DNA of 64,000 nt from Ornithinibacillus halotolerans (GTDB lineage Bacteria; Bacillota; Bacilli; Bacillales; Amphibacillaceae). Shown in pieces: positions 53,356-62,061 of this stretch. The notes under the pieces were generated by a model. It was given only the letters and a program-made list of their open reading frames with translations. It had not been told where the DNA came from and made no database searches. How positions within the stretch are numbered: the first letter of the stretch is position 1; each line of letters begins with the position of its first letter. The translations under genes and the position numbers were made by a program. The DNA is taken from contig NZ_BMEY01000003.1 of assembly GCF_014637405.1 (NCBI RefSeq), positions 58,240 through 122,239 on the forward strand, given 5' to 3'.

Positions 53356-56058
53356 TTGAAAGTTAATCAACAAAGGAAAATAAATGTCTTTTATCCAGCT
53401 ATTGAAAGAAAAGCAACTATGCCTAGTCATTTCTTAGAACGACTATCATTTAATCAAACACAAACGATTATTGATAAGTTTATAGCATTAGAAGAATGGT
53501 GTATAAATAATAAAGACAAAGTTTGTGATAGAATTTACATTTTTGTTAACAAGGAAAAAGATGAGAGATCTAAGAGGAGATTAATCGAACTAAAAAGAGA
53601 TATTTATAATAATCGTTTTTCAAAGAATAGGTTTGAAAAGTATAAAATGATAATTGAACAATACAATGAGGAACAAATTAATATTGTAAATAAATGGATT
53701 CAATACAAATTCTTACAACAGGAAATCCTAAACACTGGACAAGTTGAGTTAACGAAAGAATATCAGATTAAAAAAGAAATTTTTAACAAGTTGTGTATGG
53801 AAGAAACCTTTATTAAAGGGTTGTCATTAGCCAGTTATAATCTTTATGAAAAATGGATGAAAGAACAAAAAAAATATACTTCCCTACCTAATAAAATTGG
53901 GAAATATAGAAAAATGGAGAATGCGCTACTAGGTTATTTATCAAGGACAGCAATGAAAACTAGCCCTTTCAGTACATTTACTGCTGTTTCAACAATGGGG
54001 GGAGATATAGATGAGAATTACAGGGAAATGACTCAAGTAAAACAGTCCCATGTAAATGTTAACCAGGCACTAATCCATCGGATCATTCATTATTTAGAAA
54101 ATCATCATGTGGTAAAACCCTATCTTACTATTATTGGGAATCCCAATCGTTGGATGGATGATCAATCCATTTCCTTTTTCTATCGTGAGAGTAATGAACA
54201 ATCTATTTATAAAATGGTTAAAACCGTTGAAAAAATAAGTAGTGTTCCTCGAAAATCACCCTTCCTGAAGTTATTGACTTTAATTGAAGAGGTACAACCT
54301 ATTACATATGGACAATTACAAGAAAAGCTACAAGCTATACTAGGAATCACCGAAGAAAAAACGATTGAGATTATCAATCGTATGATTTCATTAGGGATTA
54401 TTCTTTGTGAAATACCAATACCAGATCAAGAATATCAGGGGCTAGAGTGGTTAATCAGATATTTAAAACCCTTTTCAAATTCTTTTGCGAAGGAGTTTAG
54501 AGAACTGTTAGTAGAAATAAACAATAATGTAAAACAGCTAGAAGTGGTTGTAGCTTATGAAAGAGGACGTGTGTTGCGTCAAATTAATGAGTTGATTAAA
54601 GAGGTCTTTGGAAAACTCGGTGTAGAGGGTGAACAAAGTTGGAAGAACAATCTAGTTTATGAAGACTTTACTTTAACATCCACCACAAAAAAAATTTCTA
54701 ATGATTTTTTTAATCAAAATGGAGAACGAATGTTAGAGGATTTATCAATTCTGTTTAAGTTGAACCCTATATTGGATGAGACTATTTATTTTAGAGAATC
54801 CATTAATTATTTTTATGAGTACCTGTACAAGGAGAATAATGAAAACAAAAGCGATTTACTTTCATTTTATTACGAGTATTATCTTGCTACAAAAGACTAT
54901 CCTCAATTTAGTGGGGACCGTATTCCGTTTTATTATTATAATCCTTTTAATATCGAAAAGTTGACTAAATTAAGGTCTTTAAGTGAGGAATTTATAGAAA
55001 AGTACAATGCAGAAAAAGAAATTAATAAACATGAAATAGATTTAAAAAGTGATTGGGTAGCGAATATTTTAGAACGATTGTCATGTTTTAGCTCTACTAA
55101 TAATATTTACTCCGTATATTGTCAACCATATCAGATTCGGGGTGAAGATCAACAAGTTGGTCTTGTAATTAATGATGTTTATTCTGGTACGCCAAAACCA
55201 GCTATCCGCTATAGTACCTATTTAAAACAACTTAAGAAACCAATTCAAGAGATGGTGTCAACGTATGAGCGGAATGGAGGAAAGGTTGCAGAGTTAATTG
55301 GAACATTCGGCCTAAATGCGAATTACCATCCTACGATAACTCCAATCGAAATTGTTTATGGAACACCAAAACCTAATGATGAAATAAAAAAAATATCGCT
55401 AGCAGAGTTATACATATCGAATAATCACACAGACGATGTACGAATATACACAAAAGAGAATAGACAAGAAATTATTCCATTAGATTTAGGGATGATGTTC
55501 TCTGGCTATCAACCACAACTCTATAAGTTTATTTCGAGTATTTATGGTAGAAGCTTTATTCCATTCTCAAGATTAAATTATTTAAAATCCAATTACCAGA
55601 ACGTGGAAGAAATAACTATTTATCCTAGAGTGAAGTATGGAAATATCGTATTGGAAAGAAAGAAATGGCTAATTCCGAAAAAAAATTTACCAAGAAAAAT
55701 TGAAAGTGAAAATGAATGGGAGTATTTTCTTAAGGTGAGGAAATGGCAACGGAAAATAGGTATTCCAGAAAATGTGTTCGTTCGCTCAAGACAAATTGAT
55801 GAGTTTTATACAAATTCAGACTTAAATGAGGAAAGTATTACTACTAAGAAGCGAATGGGAGCATTAAGTAAGCCGCAATATATCGATTTTACTAGTTACT
55901 TTTTTATTAATTTATTTGAAAAGTCAATACAAATGGTAGAGAACTATCTTCAAGTTGAAGAGGTTTTCCCGTCTTCAGAAGACTGGAAATATATTAATAC
56001 CCCTCACGTTTTAGAGTGGGTATTACAAATTAGTAATAAGGTGGAAGGGGAAAAGTGA
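53356..56058 (+). CDS. LanB-type dehydratase, glutamylation domain (split)
   Basis: A 900-residue lantibiotic dehydratase N-terminal protein that glutamylates Ser/Thr side chains using glutamyl-tRNA. The key family stretch SRTAMKTSPFSTFTAVSTMGG lies near residue 200; YGTPKPNDEIKK and SIYGRSFIPFSRLNYL occur late. The C-terminal elimination domain of full-length LanB is absent and is encoded by the next gene, the split arrangement of thiopeptides (TbtB/TbtC) and goadsporin. TTG 53356 is chosen because AAAGGGG is 8 bases upstream; ATG 53329 has no ribosome binding site. It stops in an ATGA overlap with the eliminase gene. Confidence 0.88.
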   Translation: MKVNQQRKINVFYPAIERKATMPSHFLERLSFNQTQTIIDKFIALEEWCINNKDKVCDRIYIFVNKEKDERSKRRLIELKRDIYNNRFSKNRFEKYKMIIEQYNEEQINIVNKWIQYKFLQQEILNTGQVELTKEYQIKKEIFNKLCMEETFIKGLSLASYNLYEKWMKEQKKYTSLPNKIGKYRKMENALLGYLSRTAMKTSPFSTFTAVSTMGGDIDENYREMTQVKQSHVNVNQALIHRIIHYLENHHVVKPYLTIIGNPNRWMDDQSISFFYRESNEQSIYKMVKTVEKISSVPRKSPFLKLLTLIEEVQPITYGQLQEKLQAILGITEEKTIEIINRMISLGIILCEIPIPDQEYQGLEWLIRYLKPFSNSFAKEFRELLVEINNNVKQLEVVVAYERGRVLRQINELIKEVFGKLGVEGEQSWKNNLVYEDFTLTSTTKKISNDFFNQNGERMLEDLSILFKLNPILDETIYFRESINYFYEYLYKENNENKSDLLSFYYEYYLATKDYPQFSGDRIPFYYYNPFNIEKLTKLRSLSEEFIEKYNAEKEINKHEIDLKSDWVANILERLSCFSSTNNIYSVYCQPYQIRGEDQQVGLVINDVYSGTPKPAIRYSTYLKQLKKPIQEMVSTYERNGGKVAELIGTFGLNANYHPTITPIEIVYGTPKPNDEIKKISLAELYISNNHTDDVRIYTKENRQEIIPLDLGMMFSGYQPQLYKFISSIYGRSFIPFSRLNYLKSNYQNVEEITIYPRVKYGNIVLERKKWLIPKKNLPRKIESENEWEYFLKVRKWQRKIGIPENVFVRSRQIDEFYTNSDLNEESITTKKRMGALSKPQYIDFTSYFFINLFEKSIQMVENYLQVEEVFPSSEDWKYINTPHVLEWVLQISNKVEGEK

Positions 56059-57182
56059 TGGAACCGAATAATAACTGGGGAGTACTTAAAATTTATTATT
56101 ATGATAAGAATAAATATCCATTATTAATAGATGGTGTATTTCCTATTATGAAAGAATTTAAATTGGAAAATAGTATTAATAACTTCTATTTTGAGCCTCA
56201 CTGGGAACATGGACCACATATACGGTTATTTGTTGAAGTATCTACGAAAAGATTGAAAGAAGATATTGTTGGATTAGTAAAGAAAAAATTAGATACATAT
56301 CTAATGGCCAATCCTTCTCGTGGAAATCTAGATGAAGAACTATATAAACAAATACATAGTTCATTAGCATGGTGGGAACTATCAACAGTAGAAGAAATGG
56401 ATTTACAACCCAATAACAGTGTGATCGTTTCTTCTGAACAACCGAGTACAATGTTATGGGGTGGGGAACTAGGAGTTAAAATGGTTCAGAAATACCTATC
56501 GAAAAATAATGAATTTTTATTTACTTGTCTCAAGCAGATAAGAGACAATGAAATTGAAAAATTCGGAGTTGTGCTGAAGCTTATGTATATTCATGCTTGG
56601 CTTATGGATCCCTCACTTAAGTATTCTCATCTTTCCTTTCGGTCGCATGCGGAAGCATTCTTCATGTCAACTGAAGAACCAAGTAAATATAGAAAGCTAT
56701 TTCAAGACAAGTTTCTTAAACAAAAAAATACTTCACAAGTAATTATCCAGACCATTGAGGAAGAGATTAATAGTGGTTTAGTACCTGACCTCTTTCAAAA
56801 ATTTATAAATGTGTATGAAGAGATTTATCACGAAGTTCTTTCTTATATTAAGAATGGGGAGATTTCTTCATTATCCAACGATAAGATGAATGAACTGTCA
56901 GAAGAAATTAGAAAAGAAAAAGGATTAGATTGGGTTGAAATTGCTTCAAGTAACGAATTCCATTCTACTTTATTAAGTAATAATTGGAAGAACTTTATGG
57001 ATAATAATATCGAATTTATGGCAAATAGATTTATGATAAACTTACTGTATACTGTCTTTGTGCAAATAGGAATCACACCATTGGAAAGGTATTTATTATG
57101 TTGGTATTTTTCTCAAGTTATAGAAGAGAATTATCAGATTGATAGTATCGCTTTAGTGAAGAATTTACAAAAGCTATTATAG
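56058..57182 (+). CDS. LanB-type elimination protein (thiopeptide-type family, copy C)
   Basis: A 374-residue protein, the third of the thiopeptide-type family in this cluster. Motifs are FYFEPHWEHGPHIRLFVEV, MLWGGELGVKM, and a C-terminal FMINLLYTVFVQIGITPLERYLLCWYF. Immediate coupling to the glutamylation gene makes it the probable eliminase that removes glutamate to give dehydroalanine. The H-x-x-x-N-R motif of copy A is not evident (NRFMINLL remains), so roles among the three copies could be swapped. Confidence 0.82.
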   Translation: MEPNNNWGVLKIYYYDKNKYPLLIDGVFPIMKEFKLENSINNFYFEPHWEHGPHIRLFVEVSTKRLKEDIVGLVKKKLDTYLMANPSRGNLDEELYKQIHSSLAWWELSTVEEMDLQPNNSVIVSSEQPSTMLWGGELGVKMVQKYLSKNNEFLFTCLKQIRDNEIEKFGVVLKLMYIHAWLMDPSLKYSHLSFRSHAEAFFMSTEEPSKYRKLFQDKFLKQKNTSQVIIQTIEEEINSGLVPDLFQKFINVYEEIYHEVLSYIKNGEISSLSNDKMNELSEEIRKEKGLDWVEIASSNEFHSTLLSNNWKNFMDNNIEFMANRFMINLLYTVFVQIGITPLERYLLCWYFSQVIEENYQIDSIALVKNLQKLL

Positions 57183-57250
57183 TATTATTGTCTAAAGGAA
57201 TACATTGTATAAAAGGAATTTTTTCAACATTCTTATGGGAGGGATTCTTT

Positions 57251-57772
57251 ATGATGAATAAAAAAGATAAAGTTCTGAGAAGTCTTTGGTTATTATCAGG
57301 GGTGTTATTTTTATTAACTTTGGTAATGTTTTCATTTACATATGGTAAATTACCTAACATACTTTCAATCTATTATCGAATTGATCAGTTATTCTTCCAA
57401 CAATCATCCACCACTTGGGATAAGAGTGATTTTGGTGTGTTTTTTGTCACTATATTTATATTCATTAATTTTCTGGTACATATCATTTTGCCATTTATAG
57501 GAAAAAAGAAACCAGAATTACTATACATCAGAAATAGGAAATATTGGTTCTCAAAGGAAAGTTTACGAGAAGAAATCAAGAAAAGATTGAAGTATATTTT
57601 TGCTTATAGTGGGGTCTATGTTAACTTAATATTTTTAGTAAGCTATTGCATGATGATCAATCAAAATGGAATTAAATCATATCTTCCGCATTTTCTTGCA
57701 TTGTCAATTACCATTATTTCGACTTTGTGGTATATGGTTTGGATATTTAAACAATTAAGGCCTGGTAGATAG
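57251..57772 (+). CDS. small membrane protein, DUF1648-like; candidate immunity factor
   Basis: A 173-residue protein with four predicted membrane segments. The stretch KLPNILSIYYRIDQ after the first helix, and NRKYWFSKESLREEIKKRL before the third, resemble the DUF1648 family often seen near peptide antibiotic or sporulation signalling genes. ATG 57251 has GGGAGGG eight bases upstream; an upstream in-frame ATG at 57188 is less likely. It is the last gene of the cluster and lacks a visible enzyme motif, so self-protection is the most natural guess. Confidence 0.6.
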   Translation: MMNKKDKVLRSLWLLSGVLFLLTLVMFSFTYGKLPNILSIYYRIDQLFFQQSSTTWDKSDFGVFFVTIFIFINFLVHIILPFIGKKKPELLYIRNRKYWFSKESLREEIKKRLKYIFAYSGVYVNLIFLVSYCMMINQNGIKSYLPHFLALSITIISTLWYMVWIFKQLRPGR

Positions 57773-58027
57773 AATTATTGCAGTTCTAAAGAAACTAGAT
57801 TTTAATTTACAGATGTATCGAAGAAGAATGAGGAGACTAGTACAAAACTATTATATAGGATCATACTGAATATTATAGTTAGTACCACGGAAACATACTT
57901 CATGTGTACTAAAAAGAGAGCAGATATTCCTTGCAACATAGTTTTACAAAGGTTCAAATATCCATTGGTAGCATCGTATCAAATATATGGTGATACTCAA
58001 TAGTTTTATTACCAAAAGTAGTCATGT
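57773..58027. other. AT-rich spacer at the right edge of the cluster
   Basis: No coding sequence was recognised. TAGTAC/GTACTA (about 57880-57912) can pair weakly. No direct repeat or integrase remnant marks an insertion boundary. Confidence 0.4.
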
Positions 58028-58066
58028 AAAAAAGGATTACGGTGTATTGTCCATAATCCTTTTTTT
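58028..58066 (-). terminator. intrinsic terminator of the M3 peptidase gene
   Basis: GGATTATGG pairs with CCGTAATCC on the minus strand (all nine positions, one wobble), flanked by T-runs. On the plus strand one pair is a mismatch, so it is best read as minus-directed. Confidence 0.8.
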
Positions 58067-58069
58067 ACC

Positions 58070-59767
58070 TTATAATGCTTTATCATCCACACTCTCAAGC
58101 CATTCTTCAATCGCTTGAACGGTTTCTTCTACAGTGCCATCTTCAAATGGTGATTTTAGATTAGCTGCTTCTACTAAACCTAAGAAAGGTTTTGACCCAC
58201 CTAATTTACATAGTTTTAAATAATCTTCCCATGCAGCTTCATGATCTTCTCTAGAACGTTTCCAGAATTGGAATGCACAGATTTGCGCTAATGTGTAATC
58301 AATGTAATAAAATGGTGACGCATAAATATGTCCTTGACGTTGCCAAATCGCACCAGTTCCCCAGTAAGGCATATCACCATAATCACGGTGTGGTAAGTAT
58401 TTTTCTTCTAGACCTTTCCATGCAGCTTTACGCTCTTCCGGAGTCCATTCGGGATTTTCATAGACAAGATGTTGAAACTCGTCAACTGCTACTCCATATG
58501 GTAGGAAACGAAGACCACTTGCTAAATGAGCATGCTTATATTTTTCCGTATCTTCTTCAAAGAACAATTCCATCCATGGCCAAGTAATAAATTCCATACT
58601 CATCGAATGAATCTCTGCAGCTTCATAGGTTGGCCAAATATATTCCGGAATACCGATGCCGCGACTTTGATAAACTTGGAAAGCATGGCCTGCTTCATGA
58701 GTAAGTACATCAATATCACCAGATGTACCATTAAAGTTAGCAAAGATAAATGGTGATTGGTAGTCTTCAATAAACGTACAATATCCTCCAGATTCTTTCC
58801 CTTTTTTCGCTTCCAGATCCATTAAGTTACGATCAAGCATGAATTGATAAAATTCTTTCGTTTCTGGAGAAAGCTCTTCATACATTTTCTTCCCATTTTC
58901 AATAATCCATTCTGGTGTTCCTTTTGGCTTCGCATTCCCTGTTTTATATTGGAAACTTTCATCATAAAACTTTAACGAATCTACCCCAATTCTTTCTTTT
59001 TGTTGTTCATATAATTTAGATACAAGTGGAACAATGGATTCTTGTACTTGTTTGCGGTAATTAGCAACCATTTCTGCATTATAGTCAATACGCATCATTC
59101 GAATATAACCTAATTCTACAAAGTTTTTGTATCCTAATGTTGTTGCAATCTCATGGCGAACTTTTACTAATTGGTCATATAGCCAATCGAATTTTTCACT
59201 GTTTTCAGCAAAGAATCCTGCAGAAGCTGAAGCGGCCTTCTTACGGACATCGCGATCTTTGTCCTGCATGAATGGCCCTAGTTGTGCTAATGTGTATGTT
59301 TCGCCATTGAATTCAACTTGGGCAGATGCAACGAGTTTAGAGTACTCAGAGGTAAGTTTGTTTTCTTTTTGAAGTAATTCTATCACTTCCGGTGCAAATG
59401 CTTTAATGGAATAATCAGCAATGGCAAAAAGCTGTGAACCCCATTTTTTCTCCAATTCATCTCGAAACGGTGATTGTATTAATTCTTTATAAAAATCGGT
59501 ATCAAGCTTTTGAACTTCTGGCATAATTTCATCCATATAATCACGTTCTGTTTGATAAAACTCATTGTTCGTATCAATGGATGCTCGAATATACACTAGA
59601 TTGAACAAGGTTGAGATTTGGCTGCGAAAAGCATTAATAGCTTCGATAGCTTTGTTTTGTTCTCCAACGGAAGTCGCTTGTTTGAACGATTCTAGTAAGT
59701 TAGCAAATGTTGCTTTTCCTTTTTCTAGATTAGGTCGTGTGTATGTATAATCTTCAAATCGTTGCAT
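58070..59767 (-). CDS. M3 family oligoendopeptidase (PepF-like)
   Basis: A 565-residue cytoplasmic zinc metallopeptidase. The HExxH site is LTHEAGHAFQVYQS at about residues 352-365, with the third ligand Glu in PTYEAAEIHSMSMEF. PYWGTGAIWQRQGHIYASPFYYIDYTLAQ near the C-terminus is a conserved M3 substrate-binding region. Length and motif order match the M3 oligoendopeptidase group that trims short peptides. It is preceded by GGGGGAACAACC and starts ATG. It faces the RiPP cluster tail-to-tail and probably is housekeeping. Confidence 0.93.
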   Translation of the reverse strand: MQRFEDYTYTRPNLEKGKATFANLLESFKQATSVGEQNKAIEAINAFRSQISTLFNLVYIRASIDTNNEFYQTERDYMDEIMPEVQKLDTDFYKELIQSPFRDELEKKWGSQLFAIADYSIKAFAPEVIELLQKENKLTSEYSKLVASAQVEFNGETYTLAQLGPFMQDKDRDVRKKAASASAGFFAENSEKFDWLYDQLVKVRHEIATTLGYKNFVELGYIRMMRIDYNAEMVANYRKQVQESIVPLVSKLYEQQKERIGVDSLKFYDESFQYKTGNAKPKGTPEWIIENGKKMYEELSPETKEFYQFMLDRNLMDLEAKKGKESGGYCTFIEDYQSPFIFANFNGTSGDIDVLTHEAGHAFQVYQSRGIGIPEYIWPTYEAAEIHSMSMEFITWPWMELFFEEDTEKYKHAHLASGLRFLPYGVAVDEFQHLVYENPEWTPEERKAAWKGLEEKYLPHRDYGDMPYWGTGAIWQRQGHIYASPFYYIDYTLAQICAFQFWKRSREDHEAAWEDYLKLCKLGGSKPFLGLVEAANLKSPFEDGTVEETVQAIEEWLESVDDKAL

Positions 59768-59844
59768 GGTTGTTCCCCCTTAATTTCATAAGATATTTTC
59801 TTTTCTAGTGTACACTATTTTTGGGGAAAATAAGATATTTTTGT

Positions 59845-59877
59845 TAAAAAAGAACCAGCTCTAAAAAGCCGGTTCTT
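59845..59877 (-). terminator. intrinsic terminator of the symporter gene
   Basis: Arms at 59851-59860 and 59867-59876 pair completely only as minus-strand RNA (AGAACCGGCU with AGCUGGUUCU, one G-U), followed by a T-run. Confidence 0.85.
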
Positions 59878-59890
59878 GAAGATTGATATG

Positions 59891-61093
59891 CTAGGCTGCT
59901 TTTGCTTGCTTTTTTCTCTCTGATTCTTCGACTACAACACTTGCGACGGCATCTCCCATCACATTGACAGAAGTACGCATCATATCGAGGATACGATCGA
60001 TCCCTGCAATTAATGCGATTGCTTCGAGAGGGAGGTTTACTGCAGCTAATGTCATCGTTAACATAACCATTCCTGCACCAGGAACTCCTGCTGCTCCAAT
60101 AGATGCTAAAGTAGCTACTAATGCAACGATAATTAGTTGGCTGATGGTGAGCGATTGACCGAAGTATTGTGCAGTAAACATTACAGCAATCCCTTGATAA
60201 ATGGCTGTTCCATCCATGTTAATGGTGGCCCCTAATGGAAGAACAAAGCTAGACGTTTCTTTAGAGACACCAAGATTTTCTTGGGTATTTTTCATCGTAA
60301 CTGGTAGCGTACCAGAACTACTACAAGTTGAAAATGCTACGGTTGCTGCTGGGAAGATTCCTTTAAAGAAGTGCATAGGACTCATTTTGCCTAAAGATTT
60401 TAGAGCAAGGGTGTAAACAACGACTACTTGAATGATACAAGCAATTAAGACTGCTATTATTAATTTTATAAGTGGCATTAAGACATCCAAGCCGTATTGC
60501 CCAACAATCGGTGCTAGTAAGCCAAAAATACCGAGTGGAACAAGTACCATGACAGCTGCTGTAATCTTATACATGACCTCGGCCAGTCCATCAAAGAAAC
60601 GTTGTACAGGTGCAGCCTTTTCACCGACCATGGTGATGCCAAGACCAAGGAAAATGGCAAAAAAGATAATTTGTAGAACATTTGCTGTTGCGAGAGCTTC
60701 AATAGGATTGGTAGGTACAATATTTAGTAGGGTATCGACTACATTTTGTGTTTCACCAGAAGGAACATTTTCTTCATTTAATTGCATATCAACACCTGTA
60801 CCTGGAGAAAGGATAGTAGCTACGGTTAGCCCTATAACAATGGCGAAGAAACTGGTTGCAAGATAAAACGTAATGGTTTTCCCACCAAGCCTTCCAAGCT
60901 TTTTAACATCTCCGGCACTGGTTACGCCAACAATAATGGTTGAAAAAATTAACGGTACGATGATAAACTTAATTAACCGTAGAAACAAGTCTCCAAGTGG
61001 CTGAACATACGTCGCGCTATCTCCGAAAATTAATCCAACAATGATAGCTAACACGAAAGCAGCGAGTATTTGCCATAAAAAACTCTTTTTCAT
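59891..61093 (-). CDS. dicarboxylate/amino acid:cation symporter (DAACS)
   Basis: A 400-residue membrane transporter of the glutamate/aspartate/C4-dicarboxylate symporter family. The two re-entrant hairpin regions are visible as STCSSSGTLPVTMKN and GAAGVPGAGMVMLTMTL, and the sodium and substrate motif NMDGTAIYQG is intact. RILDMMRTSVNVMGDAVAS is the final helix motif. The start is ATG with GAGGAGAA upstream. It resembles GltP/GltT of bacilli; proton versus sodium coupling and the preferred substrate cannot be decided. Confidence 0.93.
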   Translation of the reverse strand: MKKSFLWQILAAFVLAIIVGLIFGDSATYVQPLGDLFLRLIKFIIVPLIFSTIIVGVTSAGDVKKLGRLGGKTITFYLATSFFAIVIGLTVATILSPGTGVDMQLNEENVPSGETQNVVDTLLNIVPTNPIEALATANVLQIIFFAIFLGLGITMVGEKAAPVQRFFDGLAEVMYKITAAVMVLVPLGIFGLLAPIVGQYGLDVLMPLIKLIIAVLIACIIQVVVVYTLALKSLGKMSPMHFFKGIFPAATVAFSTCSSSGTLPVTMKNTQENLGVSKETSSFVLPLGATINMDGTAIYQGIAVMFTAQYFGQSLTISQLIIVALVATLASIGAAGVPGAGMVMLTMTLAAVNLPLEAIALIAGIDRILDMMRTSVNVMGDAVASVVVEESERKKQAKAA

Positions 61094-61294
61094 AGATAAT
61101 TCTCCTCTCTTTTGGTATGATAAAATTAACTATGTCACAAAAAGTGTTTATCCTCCTTTCTGTAACCAGGATGAAAGCACTTACAAAAAATGCTATTGTT
61201 TATTTGTATTCTATTTATTGTAAAATTATATTAGTATATCAAAATTATTTTGATATTTACTATAAAAACACTAAAAAAGTGAGGTGTAAGCAAC

Positions 61295-61588
61295 ATGTTA
61301 GTTCAAGCAGTAATTACTATTGCAGCCGTACTTACAGTAGCAGCTATTATCTTAGGCTTCATTTTCTTAAAATCTTCAGGCGGCAAAGGATATCTTCCGT
61401 ACATTCCAAGTGCTATCCTTTTCTTTGGAGGAATCATTGTAGTATGTGCAGCAACTCCTCAAAAGATAATGATTTGGGAAGCTGGATTAGGTGGCTGGGG
61501 AATTGCTAGTCTTTTCGCGGCTGGAATCAGCTTTATGATACTTAGTGTTATTCATGCCTATTTCGTACATGATGAAAAAGTAGCTTAA
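61295..61588 (+). CDS. small membrane protein, possibly YesK-like
   Basis: A 97-residue protein with three predicted membrane segments. The GKGYLPYIPSAILFFGGIIV and GLGGWGIASLFAAG stretches recall YesK-like small membrane proteins, but the assignment is tentative. ATG 61295 follows AGTGAGGTG. It is monocistronic with a strong terminator. Function unknown. Confidence 0.7.
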   Translation: MLVQAVITIAAVLTVAAIILGFIFLKSSGGKGYLPYIPSAILFFGGIIVVCAATPQKIMIWEAGLGGWGIASLFAAGISFMILSVIHAYFVHDEKVA

Positions 61589-61626
61589 AAAATAATAAAT
61601 ATCCTAAGAATTTAATACACATAGCC

Positions 61627-61697
61627 AAAAAACCTCTGTTCCTTTAAGCAAGATCATTTATTGATCCTGTTTCTCAAAAAAGAAGCAGAGGTTTTTT
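61627..61697 (+). terminator. intrinsic terminator
   Basis: AAAAAACCTCTG (61627-61638) pairs perfectly with CAGAGGTTTTTT (61686-61697); the loop holds a GATCA/TGATC stem. Confidence 0.85.
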
Positions 61698-61749
61698 ATT
61701 GGAATAATCTATCGTTTTGTACGTAATATTGTAAAAAAGGGGGGAGATT

Positions 61750-62034
61750 ATGGAGTTACTTGAGTCGATAAACCCTTTTGTCATGCAGTTATTCCTAGTA
61801 CCTGTAATAGTAATAGGATTAGGTGTACTTGTCTCTGTCCTAACGAAAAAAGTATATCTAGCGCCTCTAATTACGTTGTTATTCAATCTAATAATTGAAT
61901 TGTTGTACCATGGCCGTCAGACGGAAGGCTTTATATTAAGCTCATGGAATATTGTTTTTCCGATATTCTCATTTGTCGTTGCATGGGTAATTATATTTGT
62001 ACAAAAACAAAAGACTAAGATAAACAATGGTTGA
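61750..62034 (+). CDS. small membrane protein, DUF2651-like
   Basis: A 94-residue protein with three hydrophobic segments (about 9-30, 36-50 and 62-84) and a basic tail QKQKTK. The layout, with LAPLITLLFNLIIELLYHG in the middle, resembles DUF2651 (YbeF-like) proteins of Bacillaceae. ATG 61750 follows a strong AAAAAGGGGGGAG. It converges on cvfB across a terminator. Function unknown. Confidence 0.7.
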   Translation: MELLESINPFVMQLFLVPVIVIGLGVLVSVLTKKVYLAPLITLLFNLIIELLYHGRQTEGFILSSWNIVFPIFSFVVAWVIIFVQKQKTKINNG

Positions 62035-62060
62035 GATGAATAATATCTCAACCATTTCTT
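62026..62060. terminator. bidirectional intrinsic terminator
   Basis: A perfect 12-bp stem AATGGTTGAGAT / ATCTCAACCATT with a 7-base loop, T-rich on the right, between convergent genes. It overlaps the 3' end of the small membrane protein gene. Confidence 0.85.
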
Positions 62061-62061
62061 T

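Noticed and set aside
53356-57182. Classification of the cluster as a lanthipeptide from its LanB proteins
   Set aside because: There is no LanC cyclase, the LanB is split, and YcaO/SagB enzymes with polycysteine cores point to azole-type peptides.
57773-58027. Attachment site or mobile element border at the right edge of the RiPP cluster
   Set aside because: No direct repeat matching the left edge, tRNA gene, integrase or transposase remnant was found.
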